Shown: piece by piece, positions 23,188 through 31,281 of the stretch
Numbering within the stretch: the stretch's first letter is position 1
How the letters are laid out: every line of letters begins with the position of its first letter
From: Photobacterium rosenbergii
GTDB taxonomy: Bacteria > Pseudomonadota > Gammaproteobacteria > Enterobacterales > Vibrionaceae
Assembly: GCF_003026455.1 (NCBI RefSeq)
Contig: NZ_PYMB01000039.1
Span: 1 to 32,283 of the forward strand
Direction: 5' to 3'
DNA: 32,283 bases
Notes under the pieces: model-generated
Database searches by the model: none
Seen by the model: only the letters and a program-made list of their open reading frames with translations
What the model was told of the DNA's origin: nothing
Made by a program: the position numbers and the translations under genes

Positions 23188-24901
23188 TTTAATCCCTTAC
23201 CTCAAGCTATACCGTAAACACTGGTTTGGCCTAACACTGGGTATGCTACTGGGGCTTGGTACCCTATTGGCTGCCATGAGCCTGTTGACCCTATCTGGTT
23301 GGTTTATTGCCGCTTCGGCAGTGGCAGGCCTGACTATCGCCCGGGAGACATTCAACTACATGTTGCCTGGTGCTGGCGTACGAGGTTTCTCGATTGCCCG
23401 CACGGCTGGGCGCTGGGGCGAGCGTGTAGTCAGCCACAACGCGACTTTCAAGTTGCTGGCAGACCTACGCTTGTTCTTCTTCCGCAAGCTGACACCGTTG
23501 ATCCCGGGCCGCCAGACCAACTTGCGCGATGCCGACCTGCTCAACCGCTTGGTGGCTGATGTCGACGCCATGGACCATGTCTATTTACGCTTGGTTAGCC
23601 CATTGCTGATTGGCGTAATCGGCTTGCTGGCGATTACCGGCTTCTTAGCCTGGTTCGACCCAACCATCGGCCTGACTTTAGGTGCCATTTTGCTGGCCCT
23701 AATGCTGATCCTACCGGTCATTTTCTACCGTCTGGGTAAATCCAATGGCGAGACCCTAACGATGGCCAAGGCCAACTACCGGGTGAAGATGCTTGATTGG
23801 ATCCAGGGCAATGCCGAACTATTGTTGTTCAATGCCGAGGACCGCTACTACCAAGCAGCCCTTGATGAACAGCAGTCGCTTCTCAATGCCCAGCGCAAGA
23901 TGGCGAACCTGACCGGCCTAGCCAATGCTATCTTGATGGCAGCTACCGGCTGGACCCTAGTGTTGATCACCTGGATGGCTGCCGATGGTATTGCTGGCCA
24001 AGCTCCAGACCCGTTTGTGGCAATGGTCGCCTTCGCGACTATGGCGAGTTTCGAACTGATGATGCCTGTAGCTGGCGCGTTCCAGTACCTAGGCCAAACC
24101 CTGACGTCAGCCCGCCGCCTCAATGAGATCATTGAAGCAACGCCGGATACCCCGTTTGATCCCGATGGCCACACCGCCGAGGTTCAAGGGGCGCTGGATA
24201 TTCAGAACATCAGCTATACCTACTACGGTAGCGATGAGCCGGTATTAAAAGATATCTCTTTGACTATCGGGGCGGGTGAAAAGGTTGCCCTGCTTGGTCG
24301 TACCGGTTGTGGTAAATCAACCTTGCTGCAGCTGTTGACACGTAACTGGGATCCTCAGCAAGGGCAGATCACCCTAGACGGTGTCTCGCTGCCACAATGG
24401 CAGGAAGCCCCTCTGCGCAAAGCCATTACGGTCGTCAGCCAGCGTGTCGATGTCTTCAATGGTTCATTGCGTGAGAACCTACTGCTAGCCAAACCAGCAG
24501 GCACTGACGAAGAGTTCTGTGATGTTTTGGAAAAAGTAGGGCTAAGTGCGTTGCTAGAAGGAAAAGGCTTAGATACTTGGCTAGGTGAAGGTGGCCGCCA
24601 GATCTCAGGGGGTGAGCGCCGCCGTATCGGTATTGCCCGTGCCCTGCTGCACGATGCGCCAATCCTCCTAATGGATGAGCCAACTGAGGGCCTAGACCGC
24701 CGTACCGAACAACAAATCATGAGCTTGTTGCTTGAGCACGCCAAAGACAAAACGGTGCTGTTTATCACCCATCGACTCGTCGGCCTTGAGCAAATGGATC
24801 ACATCTGCCTGATGGACGAAGGTGAAATCATTGAACAAGGCAAGCACCAGAGCCTACTGAAGCAAAATGGCCGTTACACAGAGCTTTGGCAACGTATCTA
24901 G
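23180..24901 (+). CDS. cydC: Cysteine/glutathione ABC exporter subunit CydC
   Basis: The 573-residue partner of CydD, with an exporter membrane domain (about 12-320) and an ATPase domain. Walker A GRTGCGKST is near residue 372, signature ISGGERRRIGIARAL near 476, Walker B ILLMDEPTEGLD and switch His in ITHRLVGLE. The N-terminus MRDLIPYLKLYRKHWFGLTLGMLLG resembles E. coli CydC (573 residues, same length). The start overlaps the end of cydD (ATG at 23180, cydD TGA at 23185-23187), so the two subunits are made together. A strong terminator follows; the aat gene found next in E. coli is absent here. Confidence 0.96.
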   Translation: MRDLIPYLKLYRKHWFGLTLGMLLGLGTLLAAMSLLTLSGWFIAASAVAGLTIARETFNYMLPGAGVRGFSIARTAGRWGERVVSHNATFKLLADLRLFFFRKLTPLIPGRQTNLRDADLLNRLVADVDAMDHVYLRLVSPLLIGVIGLLAITGFLAWFDPTIGLTLGAILLALMLILPVIFYRLGKSNGETLTMAKANYRVKMLDWIQGNAELLLFNAEDRYYQAALDEQQSLLNAQRKMANLTGLANAILMAATGWTLVLITWMAADGIAGQAPDPFVAMVAFATMASFELMMPVAGAFQYLGQTLTSARRLNEIIEATPDTPFDPDGHTAEVQGALDIQNISYTYYGSDEPVLKDISLTIGAGEKVALLGRTGCGKSTLLQLLTRNWDPQQGQITLDGVSLPQWQEAPLRKAITVVSQRVDVFNGSLRENLLLAKPAGTDEEFCDVLEKVGLSALLEGKGLDTWLGEGGRQISGGERRRIGIARALLHDAPILLMDEPTEGLDRRTEQQIMSLLLEHAKDKTVLFITHRLVGLEQMDHICLMDEGEIIEQGKHQSLLKQNGRYTELWQRI

Positions 24902-24932
24902 CCCAAACCTGATTTTGAGTATGCCAAAAACC

Positions 24933-24962
24933 AAAACGAGAGCCCGTTGGCTCTCGTTTTTT
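24933..24962. terminator. Bidirectional terminator between cydC and rimJ
   Basis: Perfect 12-bp stem AAAACGAGAGCC / GGCTCTCGTTTT with a CGTT loop; further T residues follow on the plus strand and the A-run at the left serves as a T-run on the minus strand. It ends rightward cydDC and can end leftward rimJ transcripts. Confidence 0.88.
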
Positions 24963-24993
24963 ATTCAGCGGCATGAACAGTCGCAACCTGATG

Positions 24994-25599
24994 TTAAACC
25001 GGCATCGTCCAGTCTTCATTGATACAAGCTGTCAGGATATGGTCTTCCCACTTGCCGTTGATCAACAGGTAATCCTTAGCCTCACCCTCAATCACAAAGC
25101 CGCATTTTTTCAGCACAGCGGCACTCTTGGCGTTGCGGGGCATATAGGCTGCCATAATCCGGTGGAAACTCTGGTCTTCGAACATCCAGCGGTTCGCTGC
25201 AGCCAATGAGCGGCTCATCAAACCCTGCCCTTGGCAATCCTGATCAAGCGAATAACCCACATGGCAAGCATGGAAGGGATGACGCACGAGGTTGCTGTAA
25301 TTTACCACCCCACAAATTTCATCACTGCTTTTCTGCTGGATCACAAAGTAGTAGGCCATTTTATGTTTGTGCAACTGCATCAATTGCTCCAAACGCCGAT
25401 GCCAACCTGTTTCGGTAAAGAAAGCCTCTTCACGCAGCGGTTCCCAAGGCTGGAGGAAAGCCCTGTTACGTTGGTAGTATGCGGTAATGGCCGCGACATC
25501 TTTGGTGGTAATAAGCCTAACAACCGCATCACCAATATCGATTGACGTTGCCCGGGTGATAATAGAATGAAACAACAGCACATTATCCTTATGCGACAT
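24994..25599 (-). CDS. rimJ: GNAT acetyltransferase, RimJ type (ribosomal protein S5 N-acetyltransferase)
   Basis: A GNAT-fold acetyltransferase of about 201 residues that closely follows E. coli RimJ (194), which acetylates the N-terminal alanine of ribosomal protein S5. Shared stretches include YYQRNRAFLQPWEPLREE, YSNLVRHPFHACHVGYSLDQ, the acetyl-CoA loop DQDCQGQGLMSRSL (Q/RxxGxG/A type), FHRIMAAYMPRNAKSAAVLKKCGF and EGEAKDYLLINGKWEDHILTA. The start is uncertain. The ATG at 25599 (MSHKDNVLLFHS) lacks a good ribosome binding site; a GTG at 25581 follows AAGGA by four bases and gives 195 residues, nearly the E. coli length; the frame stays open further upstream. Convergent with cydC and divergent from the ogt-like gene. 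Confidence 0.88.
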   Translation of the reverse strand: MSHKDNVLLFHSIITRATSIDIGDAVVRLITTKDVAAITAYYQRNRAFLQPWEPLREEAFFTETGWHRRLEQLMQLHKHKMAYYFVIQQKSSDEICGVVNYSNLVRHPFHACHVGYSLDQDCQGQGLMSRSLAAANRWMFEDQSFHRIMAAYMPRNAKSAAVLKKCGFVIEGEAKDYLLINGKWEDHILTACINEDWTMPV

Positions 25600-25743
25600 A
25601 CAATGTTGAAACGTTAGCACAGCCAACCAGCGATGAATATACCCGGAAGATAAACTTATTTCAGGACAAAGATTTGGCCGCATGTTTGAGCTATCATTGT
25701 GATAGCCGCGCCGCGATTGACGCTAACCAACACAGTGATGACT

Positions 25744-26223
25744 ATGTATTACGACCACCTTGATACGGTATTGGGAAAGATATACTTATTAGCAGACGAG
25801 CAGGGATTACGACAACTTACTATCGCTAGTGGCGGATTTTCCCCAGACAGCCACTGGGAACATGACCCGGATTTCATGGCCCCTTTTATCGCCCAGCTCG
25901 CTGAATACCTCGACGGAAAACGCAAACAGTTCACCATTCCCCTCGCCCCTCCCGGTACCGACTTCCAGCAACAAGTGTGGCAAGCCATCAGCGAAATCCC
26001 TTACAACAGCCACCGTTCATACCAACAAATCGCTACCCACATCGAGCATTCAACCGCCATCCTCGCCATAGGCATGGCAAAAAACGTCAACCCTATCCCA
26101 ATCATTATCCCGTGCCACCGGGTTGCCACCGAAGTCGAGGCACAGCAAAGCTGCCGCTACGGCCAGGATCTGATCTGCCAGCTCAGGGAGCTAGAGCAAG
26201 GAAAGTTGAGGTTGTTGAAGTAG
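25744..26223 (+). CDS. Methylated-DNA--protein-cysteine methyltransferase-like protein (Ogt/AGT family), divergent
   Basis: About 159 residues with the AGT fold: an N-terminal RNase H-like part and the C-terminal active-site domain. The suicide cysteine is Cys124 in IIPCHRV (121-127), and GTDFQQQVWQAISEIPYNSHRSYQQIA (71-97) is the helix-turn-helix part that enters DNA. Family members move methyl groups from O6-methylguanine to this cysteine and are used once. The region after the active site is unusual: the common GYxGG(L/V)xxK segment is reduced to CRYGQDLICQLRELE, and the Arg of the DNA-flipping finger is not kept (AKNVNP). Activity may therefore be altered. The start is ATG at 25744 or 25738; neither has a clear ribosome binding site. 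It is divergent from rimJ, and a heptamer repeat begins 8 bp after its stop. Confidence 0.82.
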   Translation: MYYDHLDTVLGKIYLLADEQGLRQLTIASGGFSPDSHWEHDPDFMAPFIAQLAEYLDGKRKQFTIPLAPPGTDFQQQVWQAISEIPYNSHRSYQQIATHIEHSTAILAIGMAKNVNPIPIIIPCHRVATEVEAQQSCRYGQDLICQLRELEQGKLRLLK

Positions 26224-26231
26224 AAAGGATA

Positions 26232-26308
26232 GGTTCTGGGTTCTGGGTTCTGGGTTCTGGGTTCTGGGTTCTGGGTTCTGGGTTCTGGGTTCTGGGTTCT
26301 GGGTTCTG
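26232..26308. repeat. Tandem array of 11 perfect copies of the heptamer GGTTCTG
   Basis: Eleven uninterrupted copies, 77 bp, starting 8 bp after the stop codon of the ogt-like gene. The unit contains no stop codon in any of the six frames. On the minus strand it reads CAGAACC. Perfect identity of all copies points to recent expansion or ongoing slippage, so the copy number probably varies between strains. It is between convergent genes. Confidence 0.97.
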
Positions 26309-26459
26309 CCGGCAGAATTTGCCGAAAGCTTCGATACGTCAAGCTCTTGCTTCTGTTTTTCGCTTTTTCAAAGATCTCGTATCCTTTCCTAATAGCACCT
26401 GTTTCTACTTTTGCTTCTCCCAGGAACTAGGACCCGCTTTTCCTAGGACCTCAAAAAAC

Positions 26460-26490
26460 AAAGGAGCCCTAAGGCTCCTTTGGTGTCTTA
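26460..26490 (-). terminator. Rho-independent terminator after tyrR
   Basis: Perfect 9-bp stem AAAGGAGCC / GGCTCCTTT with a 4-base loop at 26460-26481. On the minus strand the stem is followed by GTTTTTTGA (plus-strand bases 26451-26459), so it acts on leftward tyrR transcripts, ending them about 30-50 bp after the stop codon. On the plus strand no T-run follows. Confidence 0.8.
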
Positions 26491-26510
26491 TCCATCACTA
26501 AATCGACAGC

Positions 26511-28046
26511 TTAGTGCTTGCCAATCCCATACTCCCGCAACTTGTTGGCGACGGCGGTGTGTGAGACACCTAGCCTTTTCGCTAGCTTGCGGGTTGACGG
26601 GTAGCTGCGGTACAGGCTGTTGAGGATGCCTGACTCATAGCGCTTCATGATTTCATCCAGCGAGCCATCTAAGGTTTCTTCGCTGATCACGGTTGCCGAT
26701 TCATTTTCCGGCAACTGGATATCATCAACACTGATTTCCGTCCCATCAAGCTGGGTCATCGCACGGAACAGAACATTACGCAACTGGCGGATATTACCCG
26801 GCCAGGCATATTGACTCAGGTACTGGGCGACCTCAGGGGAAATAGACGGTTTAGGCTGCTGCAATTCCTGGGCAAACTGGCTCAAAAACAGATCGGCCAA
26901 CGGGACAATATCAGCGGTTCTTTCACGCAGTGGCGGTACGGTCAGTGCCAAGACATTGAGGCGGTAGTATAGATCTTCCCTAAACTGGCCCGTCGCGACC
27001 AATTCAGGCAGCTTCTTCTGGGTCGAACAGATCACACGAACATCCACCTTCATCTCCTTCTCTTCGCCTACACGACGGAACGTACCGTCCTGCAGGAAGC
27101 GAAGCAGTTTGATCTGCAGGTGCTCAGACATTTCGCCCACTTCGTACAGGAAGGCAATACCACCATCAGCTTGTTCGAAGATACCTTTCTTACCCGGCTC
27201 GGTGGCTGTTGCCGCCATACCAAATAATTCGGTTTCTGCCGCGTTATCTGGCATCGACATGCAGTTAACCAACAGGAATGGGTTATCACGACGCAGCGAG
27301 CGCTGATGACAGGCCCGAGCCAGCATTTCCTTACCAGTACCGGTCTCACCCTGGATGAGCAATGGGGCATCCAACATCGCCAATTTTTTAGCTTGTGACA
27401 CCAACTGTTTGAAGCGGGAGGACTGGCCAACTAGGTGCTCAAAGCCATTGTCACCACTGAGTTGGCGCATCGCCAACGGCATCTTGGCTTCCGATAACGA
27501 TTTAAGCAGGATCACCGCACTGGCCAAGACTTGCTCTTCAGTCTCGTCGGTGACATACACCGGCATGATTTCCATCATGTAATCAAGGCCGGATAACACC
27601 ACCAGCTCACTGCGTCGGCTAGCCTTCTCTTTTTCTAACCAGTTGTGAACATTGAAACCGACAAAGGTCTGAATATGTTCACCGACAATTTCCTCACGGC
27701 TTTTGCCAAGTAATACTTCAGCTGCGTCATTGGCTAGATCGATCTTGCCTTGCAAGCTAACAGAGAAAAACGGATCAGGTAAGGCTTCCAGCAATGCTTT
27801 GAGCTCTTTGTGTTCACGCTCGCTCGGCATGAACTGGATCTTTCTGACATCTGTCACTCCGTCCAATTGGCGGATCTGCGACATCAACTGGCTGAACTGC
27901 TCAAACTCAACTTCTGGGCAGTTTAGGTAAATAATCCCAACCCGGTCAATTTCAATGCCCCGTAAGTCAATCTGCCGGCTCGCAAGGATATCCAGCAGCT
28001 CTCGGGTCATGCCAAGTCGGTCTTCGCAAAAGACTTGTAGCCTCAT
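26511..28046 (-). CDS. tyrR: Aromatic amino acid-responsive transcriptional regulator TyrR
   Basis: A 511-residue regulator of aromatic amino acid synthesis and transport (E. coli TyrR has 513). It has an N-terminal ACT domain (MRLQVFCEDRLGMTRELLDI start), a PAS domain (about 80-185), an AAA+ domain (about 203-430) and a C-terminal FIS-type helix-turn-helix (YPSTRKLAKRLGVSHTAVAN, 482-501). Walker A is GETGTGKE (233-240), with FREDLYYRLN (355-364) and PWPGNIRQLRN-type sensor 2 (AWPGNIRQLRN). As expected for TyrR there is no GAFTGA loop, because it works with sigma-70 polymerase. Oddity: the Walker B stretch reads GGIAFLYEVGEMS, with Tyr301 where GG...LLDEIGEM has Asp; one base (TAC for GAC, 27144-27146) explains it. 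A TyrR-box-like palindrome lies before the gene, suggesting autoregulation. Confidence 0.95.
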   Translation of the reverse strand: MRLQVFCEDRLGMTRELLDILASRQIDLRGIEIDRVGIIYLNCPEVEFEQFSQLMSQIRQLDGVTDVRKIQFMPSEREHKELKALLEALPDPFFSVSLQGKIDLANDAAEVLLGKSREEIVGEHIQTFVGFNVHNWLEKEKASRRSELVVLSGLDYMMEIMPVYVTDETEEQVLASAVILLKSLSEAKMPLAMRQLSGDNGFEHLVGQSSRFKQLVSQAKKLAMLDAPLLIQGETGTGKEMLARACHQRSLRRDNPFLLVNCMSMPDNAAETELFGMAATATEPGKKGIFEQADGGIAFLYEVGEMSEHLQIKLLRFLQDGTFRRVGEEKEMKVDVRVICSTQKKLPELVATGQFREDLYYRLNVLALTVPPLRERTADIVPLADLFLSQFAQELQQPKPSISPEVAQYLSQYAWPGNIRQLRNVLFRAMTQLDGTEISVDDIQLPENESATVISEETLDGSLDEIMKRYESGILNSLYRSYPSTRKLAKRLGVSHTAVANKLREYGIGKH

Positions 28047-28064
28047 ATTTATTATCTTCCAAGG

Positions 28065-28082
28065 TGTCAGGAATTGTTGACA
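28065..28082. promoter_or_regulatory. Candidate TyrR box upstream of tyrR
   Basis: TGTCAG, six bases (GAATTG), TTGACA: three departures from the TyrR box TGTAAA-N6-TTTACA, with the invariant outer TGT and ACA kept at the right distance. It lies 18 bp before the tyrR start codon, between the gene and any upstream promoter, the position expected for autorepression. A possible -35 TTGACT lies further upstream on the minus strand, with only a weak -10. Confidence 0.5.
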
Positions 28083-28222
28083 CTAGAAGTTTGCGCCTTC
28101 CCTGAAGTTGAGTCAAGTCATTGACGTCCATACCTGAGAGGTTGCGCACTATCAATCCATCGGCAGTGATATATCGCCATACTGAATAAAATGAATGAGG
28201 TCAAAATCGACCCAAAGACCAA

Positions 28223-28251
28223 AAAATAAGGCCCTCGCAGGCCTTATTTTT
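28223..28251. terminator. Terminator after ycjF (works on both strands)
   Basis: Perfect 11-bp stem AAAATAAGGCC / GGCCTTATTTT with a 6-base loop; A-run and T-run flank both sides. It starts 13 bp beyond the ycjF stop and ends the leftward ycjX-ycjF transcript before tyrR. Confidence 0.85.
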
Positions 28252-28263
28252 CTAGGTCGTCAC

Positions 28264-29304
28264 CTAGTCCTGACGGTCTTTGTGGGTCAATCGCGTAAGC
28301 AGATCCTTGCGGATTTCGCTCAGCTTAGGTTGCTGCTCCGACTGCCATGGCAAAGGCCGCATTAAGCTAATTGCTTTAAGCCCCAAGCGCCCCGTTAGCA
28401 AGCCAACCCCGACACCTTGCGCGACCCGGGTGGACACCCTACCCGCCAAGTCCATCGAAAGCATGTCCATCCCCCCGTCGGCAATGACTTCAGTGGCGCC
28501 CGCTACAGCCATGTTAGCCAATACCAGTTTGACTAACTTGATCCGCGACCAATAACCTAACTCAACGCCATAGACCTTGGAAATCTGGTCAATCAAGCGG
28601 AAATTACGCCAAGCCACCAGCAGCATATCCGCCAAGGCCAACGGACTGACCGCGACCATCACAGCAGCTTCGCTGGCATATTTCGCCACCAGTTTACGCG
28701 CTAGCTTATCTTGCTGACCCAGCACCATACGATCATAGAGTTGCATCACTTCACGATCATTGTGGGTCGCGGCCAGAGAGTTTAGCCATTTATCATAGCC
28801 GGCATGCTCCTCCACTGCCTTGCCCTGTTTAGCTAGCTTGGTACAAAATGCCTTGGCTTGGCCAATACCATCAGCCTCAAGCAATGCCTGGGCCTGTTCA
28901 CGCTCACTCTGGCGCTGCTTTAAACGGCGTAGGCTTAGAAGCTCACGGCCCAAAGCAGTAATACCTGCTCCGGCAATACCCGCGACAATCACACTCCAGC
29001 CAAGGGCTAGCCAGTCCCCGCCCTGATAAGCCGTCACAACATAATCCACCGTTTGCCAACCGACCATCGCAGCACCGGCAACCAGCAACCCTTTAAGCCA
29101 ACCGGAGCGGCGCTTGGGTTTACTTCTCAGCGCCCTGTCGAGCTCAGCTTCGACATCGGCTTGGTCGATATCTGTGGTTTCTGGCAAGAACGTCTTCTCC
29201 TGCTCGGCAAACTGGAGTTGGGAGGTCAACTCCACCTCGGCGGTTGCCGGCTCAGGCTTGACTGGCTCATCAAAGACAATTTTACTTTTCAACGGCTCAC
29301 TCAT
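28264..29304 (-). CDS. ycjF: YcjF family inner-membrane protein (TIGR01620/DUF697)
   Basis: A 346-residue membrane protein of the YcjF family: a long acidic soluble N-terminus (about 1-68), two membrane segments (about 69-90 and 101-122), then a cytoplasmic DUF697 domain (KYASEAAVMVAVSPLALADMLLVAWRNFRLIDQISKVYGVELGYWSR). E. coli YcjF is about 353 residues. Its gene follows ycjX with an ATGA overlap (29301-29304), and both follow the psp genes as in E. coli. A role in envelope stress is assumed from that linkage; the biochemical role is unknown. Confidence 0.92.
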   Translation of the reverse strand: MSEPLKSKIVFDEPVKPEPATAEVELTSQLQFAEQEKTFLPETTDIDQADVEAELDRALRSKPKRRSGWLKGLLVAGAAMVGWQTVDYVVTAYQGGDWLALGWSVIVAGIAGAGITALGRELLSLRRLKQRQSEREQAQALLEADGIGQAKAFCTKLAKQGKAVEEHAGYDKWLNSLAATHNDREVMQLYDRMVLGQQDKLARKLVAKYASEAAVMVAVSPLALADMLLVAWRNFRLIDQISKVYGVELGYWSRIKLVKLVLANMAVAGATEVIADGGMDMLSMDLAGRVSTRVAQGVGVGLLTGRLGLKAISLMRPLPWQSEQQPKLSEIRKDLLTRLTHKDRQD

Positions 29305-30698
29305 TGCAGTTTGTCCCCTAACAGGTACTCCATCGCCTTATCCATCCGGATATGCGGCAATGGCTCGTCGCTTTGCATTTCAAGCGGACGGAAATTAATA
29401 AAATCAAATCCGGACTGCTGCCAAAACGCATCGTTTGGCAATCGACGAGGGACTTCGCCGGGGAACAAGGTTTTCGCCTCCCCGTCGATTTGATGCCCCC
29501 TCAGCGCAGGGACCTGGCGACCGTGGTAATCCACAAAGCCCGGCTCAGTTGCCTGTATCGATGACAGGCTGACACAATCCATCTTGATCCCTTCAAACGA
29601 CGCCGTCTGCCATGCTTCATTCACTAACTGCTGAAGCAGGCTGACCAGATTAGGATGCTGCTCCGGCGTCACGTGATCGGCTTTGGTCGCCGCGAACAGC
29701 ACCTTGTCTATACGTGGCGAGAACAAGCGCTTTAGCATCGAACTGCGGCCGTAACGGAAACTTTGCATTAACTGATCCAGAGCCTGGCGCATATCATTGA
29801 AGGACTCCGGCCCAGCATTCAGTGGCTGTAGGCAGTCAACTAAGATGATCTGACGGTCAAACTTGGAGAAATGCTCTTTGTAAAACGCCTTCACTACATG
29901 TTGTTGGTAATAGCGGTAGCGGCTCTTTAGCATGCCCAAGTTGGTTTCATCACTGGCATCATTCCACTGCTGCTCAGTAATTTTCTCCAGCCAAACCATA
30001 GGGAAGAACTGCAATACCGGCGCCCCGGCCAACTCGCCCGGTAAGACAAAGCGACCAGGCTGCACCCAATGCAAGCCGCCCTCAGCTTTGCACTTGTACA
30101 AGTACTCGGTAAATCGTGCTGAGATTTGCTCAATCAAGGTTTCATCGGCTGGCGCTAGAGGGTCAAACTCCTCGGCCATAGCCAACCATCCCGTTGCCAA
30201 CTCGGCACGCTTGCCTTTCAATATCTGGGCTTGCTGGCGTGACCATGTCATGAAATCCAGCTCCAGCAGCGGCAGATCCAACAACCACTCACCAGGGTAG
30301 TCGACAATATCGAGGTACAAGGTAGCGGTGTCCTGCAACAGTTTCATCGGCCCCCGCTGGGGCTTATATCGCAGGGCTAAACGGGTCTGGCTGACATCCC
30401 GGGTTGGCTCGGGCCAACTTGGAGGGGCCGAAAGCAACGCCCCCATCCCCTCTTCATAGCCAAATTTCGGTACATGCATGTCTATTTGCGGTACCCGCTT
30501 GGCACCCAAAAGCTGGCCATCCCTGACAGCAGTGAAAAGTGGCAACCTCGGATTGGTACTCACATGCATAAGCTGATTGACCAGTGAAGTAATAAACGCA
30601 GTTTTACCTGCACGGGACAGCCCCGTCACCGCCAAACGGACATGGCGATCTAAACTCCGGTTCACCAGTTTGTTCAACTCATTGCTAAATCGATTCAT
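29301..30698 (-). CDS. ycjX: YcjX family GTP-binding protein (DUF463)
   Basis: A 465-residue P-loop protein of the YcjX family, annotated elsewhere as GTPases co-regulated with the phage shock response. The P-loop is GLSRAGKTAFITSL (26-39). LYLDIVDYPGEWLLDLPLLELDF is the switch II-like DxxG region (DYPG). ILVDCLQPLNAGPESFNDM and VLFAATKADHVTPEQHPNL (with a TKAD nucleotide-specificity motif) follow. Length matches E. coli YcjX (465). It is coupled to ycjF by a 4-bp overlap. A terminator after pspC (30856-30879) means it probably also has its own promoter in 30699-30855, although read-through is possible. Confidence 0.94.
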   Translation of the reverse strand: MNRFSNELNKLVNRSLDRHVRLAVTGLSRAGKTAFITSLVNQLMHVSTNPRLPLFTAVRDGQLLGAKRVPQIDMHVPKFGYEEGMGALLSAPPSWPEPTRDVSQTRLALRYKPQRGPMKLLQDTATLYLDIVDYPGEWLLDLPLLELDFMTWSRQQAQILKGKRAELATGWLAMAEEFDPLAPADETLIEQISARFTEYLYKCKAEGGLHWVQPGRFVLPGELAGAPVLQFFPMVWLEKITEQQWNDASDETNLGMLKSRYRYYQQHVVKAFYKEHFSKFDRQIILVDCLQPLNAGPESFNDMRQALDQLMQSFRYGRSSMLKRLFSPRIDKVLFAATKADHVTPEQHPNLVSLLQQLVNEAWQTASFEGIKMDCVSLSSIQATEPGFVDYHGRQVPALRGHQIDGEAKTLFPGEVPRRLPNDAFWQQSGFDFINFRPLEMQSDEPLPHIRMDKAMEYLLGDKLQ

Positions 30699-30855
30699 AA
30701 ACTTTCCTGAAAAAATTCACTCACAGCGCGAAACGGCTCATAGCCAAACTATACGCCGGGCGTTATTAACCCTTGATGAACCATTACGTTCACCTATCAC
30801 CCGATACCAATTCTTTGTGTCTATGGAGAGGAAAATGTTCCATGGCGAAAAAAGA

Positions 30856-30879
30856 AAAAGCAGGCGGCTGCCTGCTTTT
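30856..30879 (-). terminator. Rho-independent terminator after pspC
   Basis: Perfect 10-bp stem AAAAGCAGGC / GCCTGCTTTT with a 4-base loop. On the minus strand T-rich TCTTTTTTCG follows. It lies 15 bp after the pspC stop. Confidence 0.82.
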
Positions 30880-30894
30880 GTGCGTACCTGCCCA

Positions 30895-31281
30895 CTAGAG
30901 GTTACGGAATTCGCGATCCACCTTGAAGGCCGAGGAAGTCACATAGGACTCCATATCCCGCAGTTCCTGTTCCATCTTGTCGAGCTCAACTTCGACATTG
31001 TGCAGAATTTGCCCCGCAGGCTTTCCTGCTTGCCAAGGCTTCTGCTTGACATGATGTTCGCGGAAAATAGTCTGTTGCTGACTCCGCTCTTCCGGCATTT
31101 TCTCCAAGATGAAACACGCAGCGATATAGGCCACAGTGACAAAGAAACCAACTCCGAGTAAAAACGCTGACACAGTGAGGATCCTCACCAACCAGATTTC
31201 CATACCAAAGTATTCGGCAACACCGGCACAAACGCCACCTAACTTACCGTTTTTCGGGTCGCGGTAGAGGGTTTTACTCAT
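30895..31281 (-). CDS. pspC: Phage shock protein C, envelope stress sensor
   Basis: A 128-residue inner-membrane protein. MSKTLYRDPKNGKLGGVCAGVAEYFGMEIWLVRIL is the PspC domain start, so the ATG at 31281 is used rather than one five codons earlier. The membrane segment is about residues 38-60 (LTVSAFLLGVGFFVTVAYIAACF), with a cytoplasmic or periplasmic helical tail after it (ELDKMEQELRDMESYV). PspC with PspB senses inner-membrane damage and recruits PspA. The pspB TGA overlaps this ATG (ATGA, 31278-31281). E. coli PspC has 119 residues. Confidence 0.95.
   Translation of the reverse strand: MSKTLYRDPKNGKLGGVCAGVAEYFGMEIWLVRILTVSAFLLGVGFFVTVAYIAACFILEKMPEERSQQQTIFREHHVKQKPWQAGKPAGQILHNVEVELDKMEQELRDMESYVTSSAFKVDREFRNL

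Larger units (their letters stand above)
26224..26510. other. Intergenic region with heptamer array between the ogt-like gene and tyrR
   Basis: 287 bp. It contains the 77-bp tandem repeat (26232-26308), a stretch of about 150 bp with nothing recognised apart from a short direct repeat CTAGGACC/CCTAGGACC near 26427-26450, and the tyrR terminator (26460-26481). A plus-strand reading frame that runs through the array is open only because the repeat has no stop codon in any frame; I do not regard it as a gene. Confidence 0.6.

Noticed and set aside
25977..26501. Plus-strand 174-codon frame encoding GSGFWVL repeats
   Set aside because: It overlaps the ogt-like gene in another frame and is kept open by the stop-free heptamer array; no ribosome binding site and no domain.
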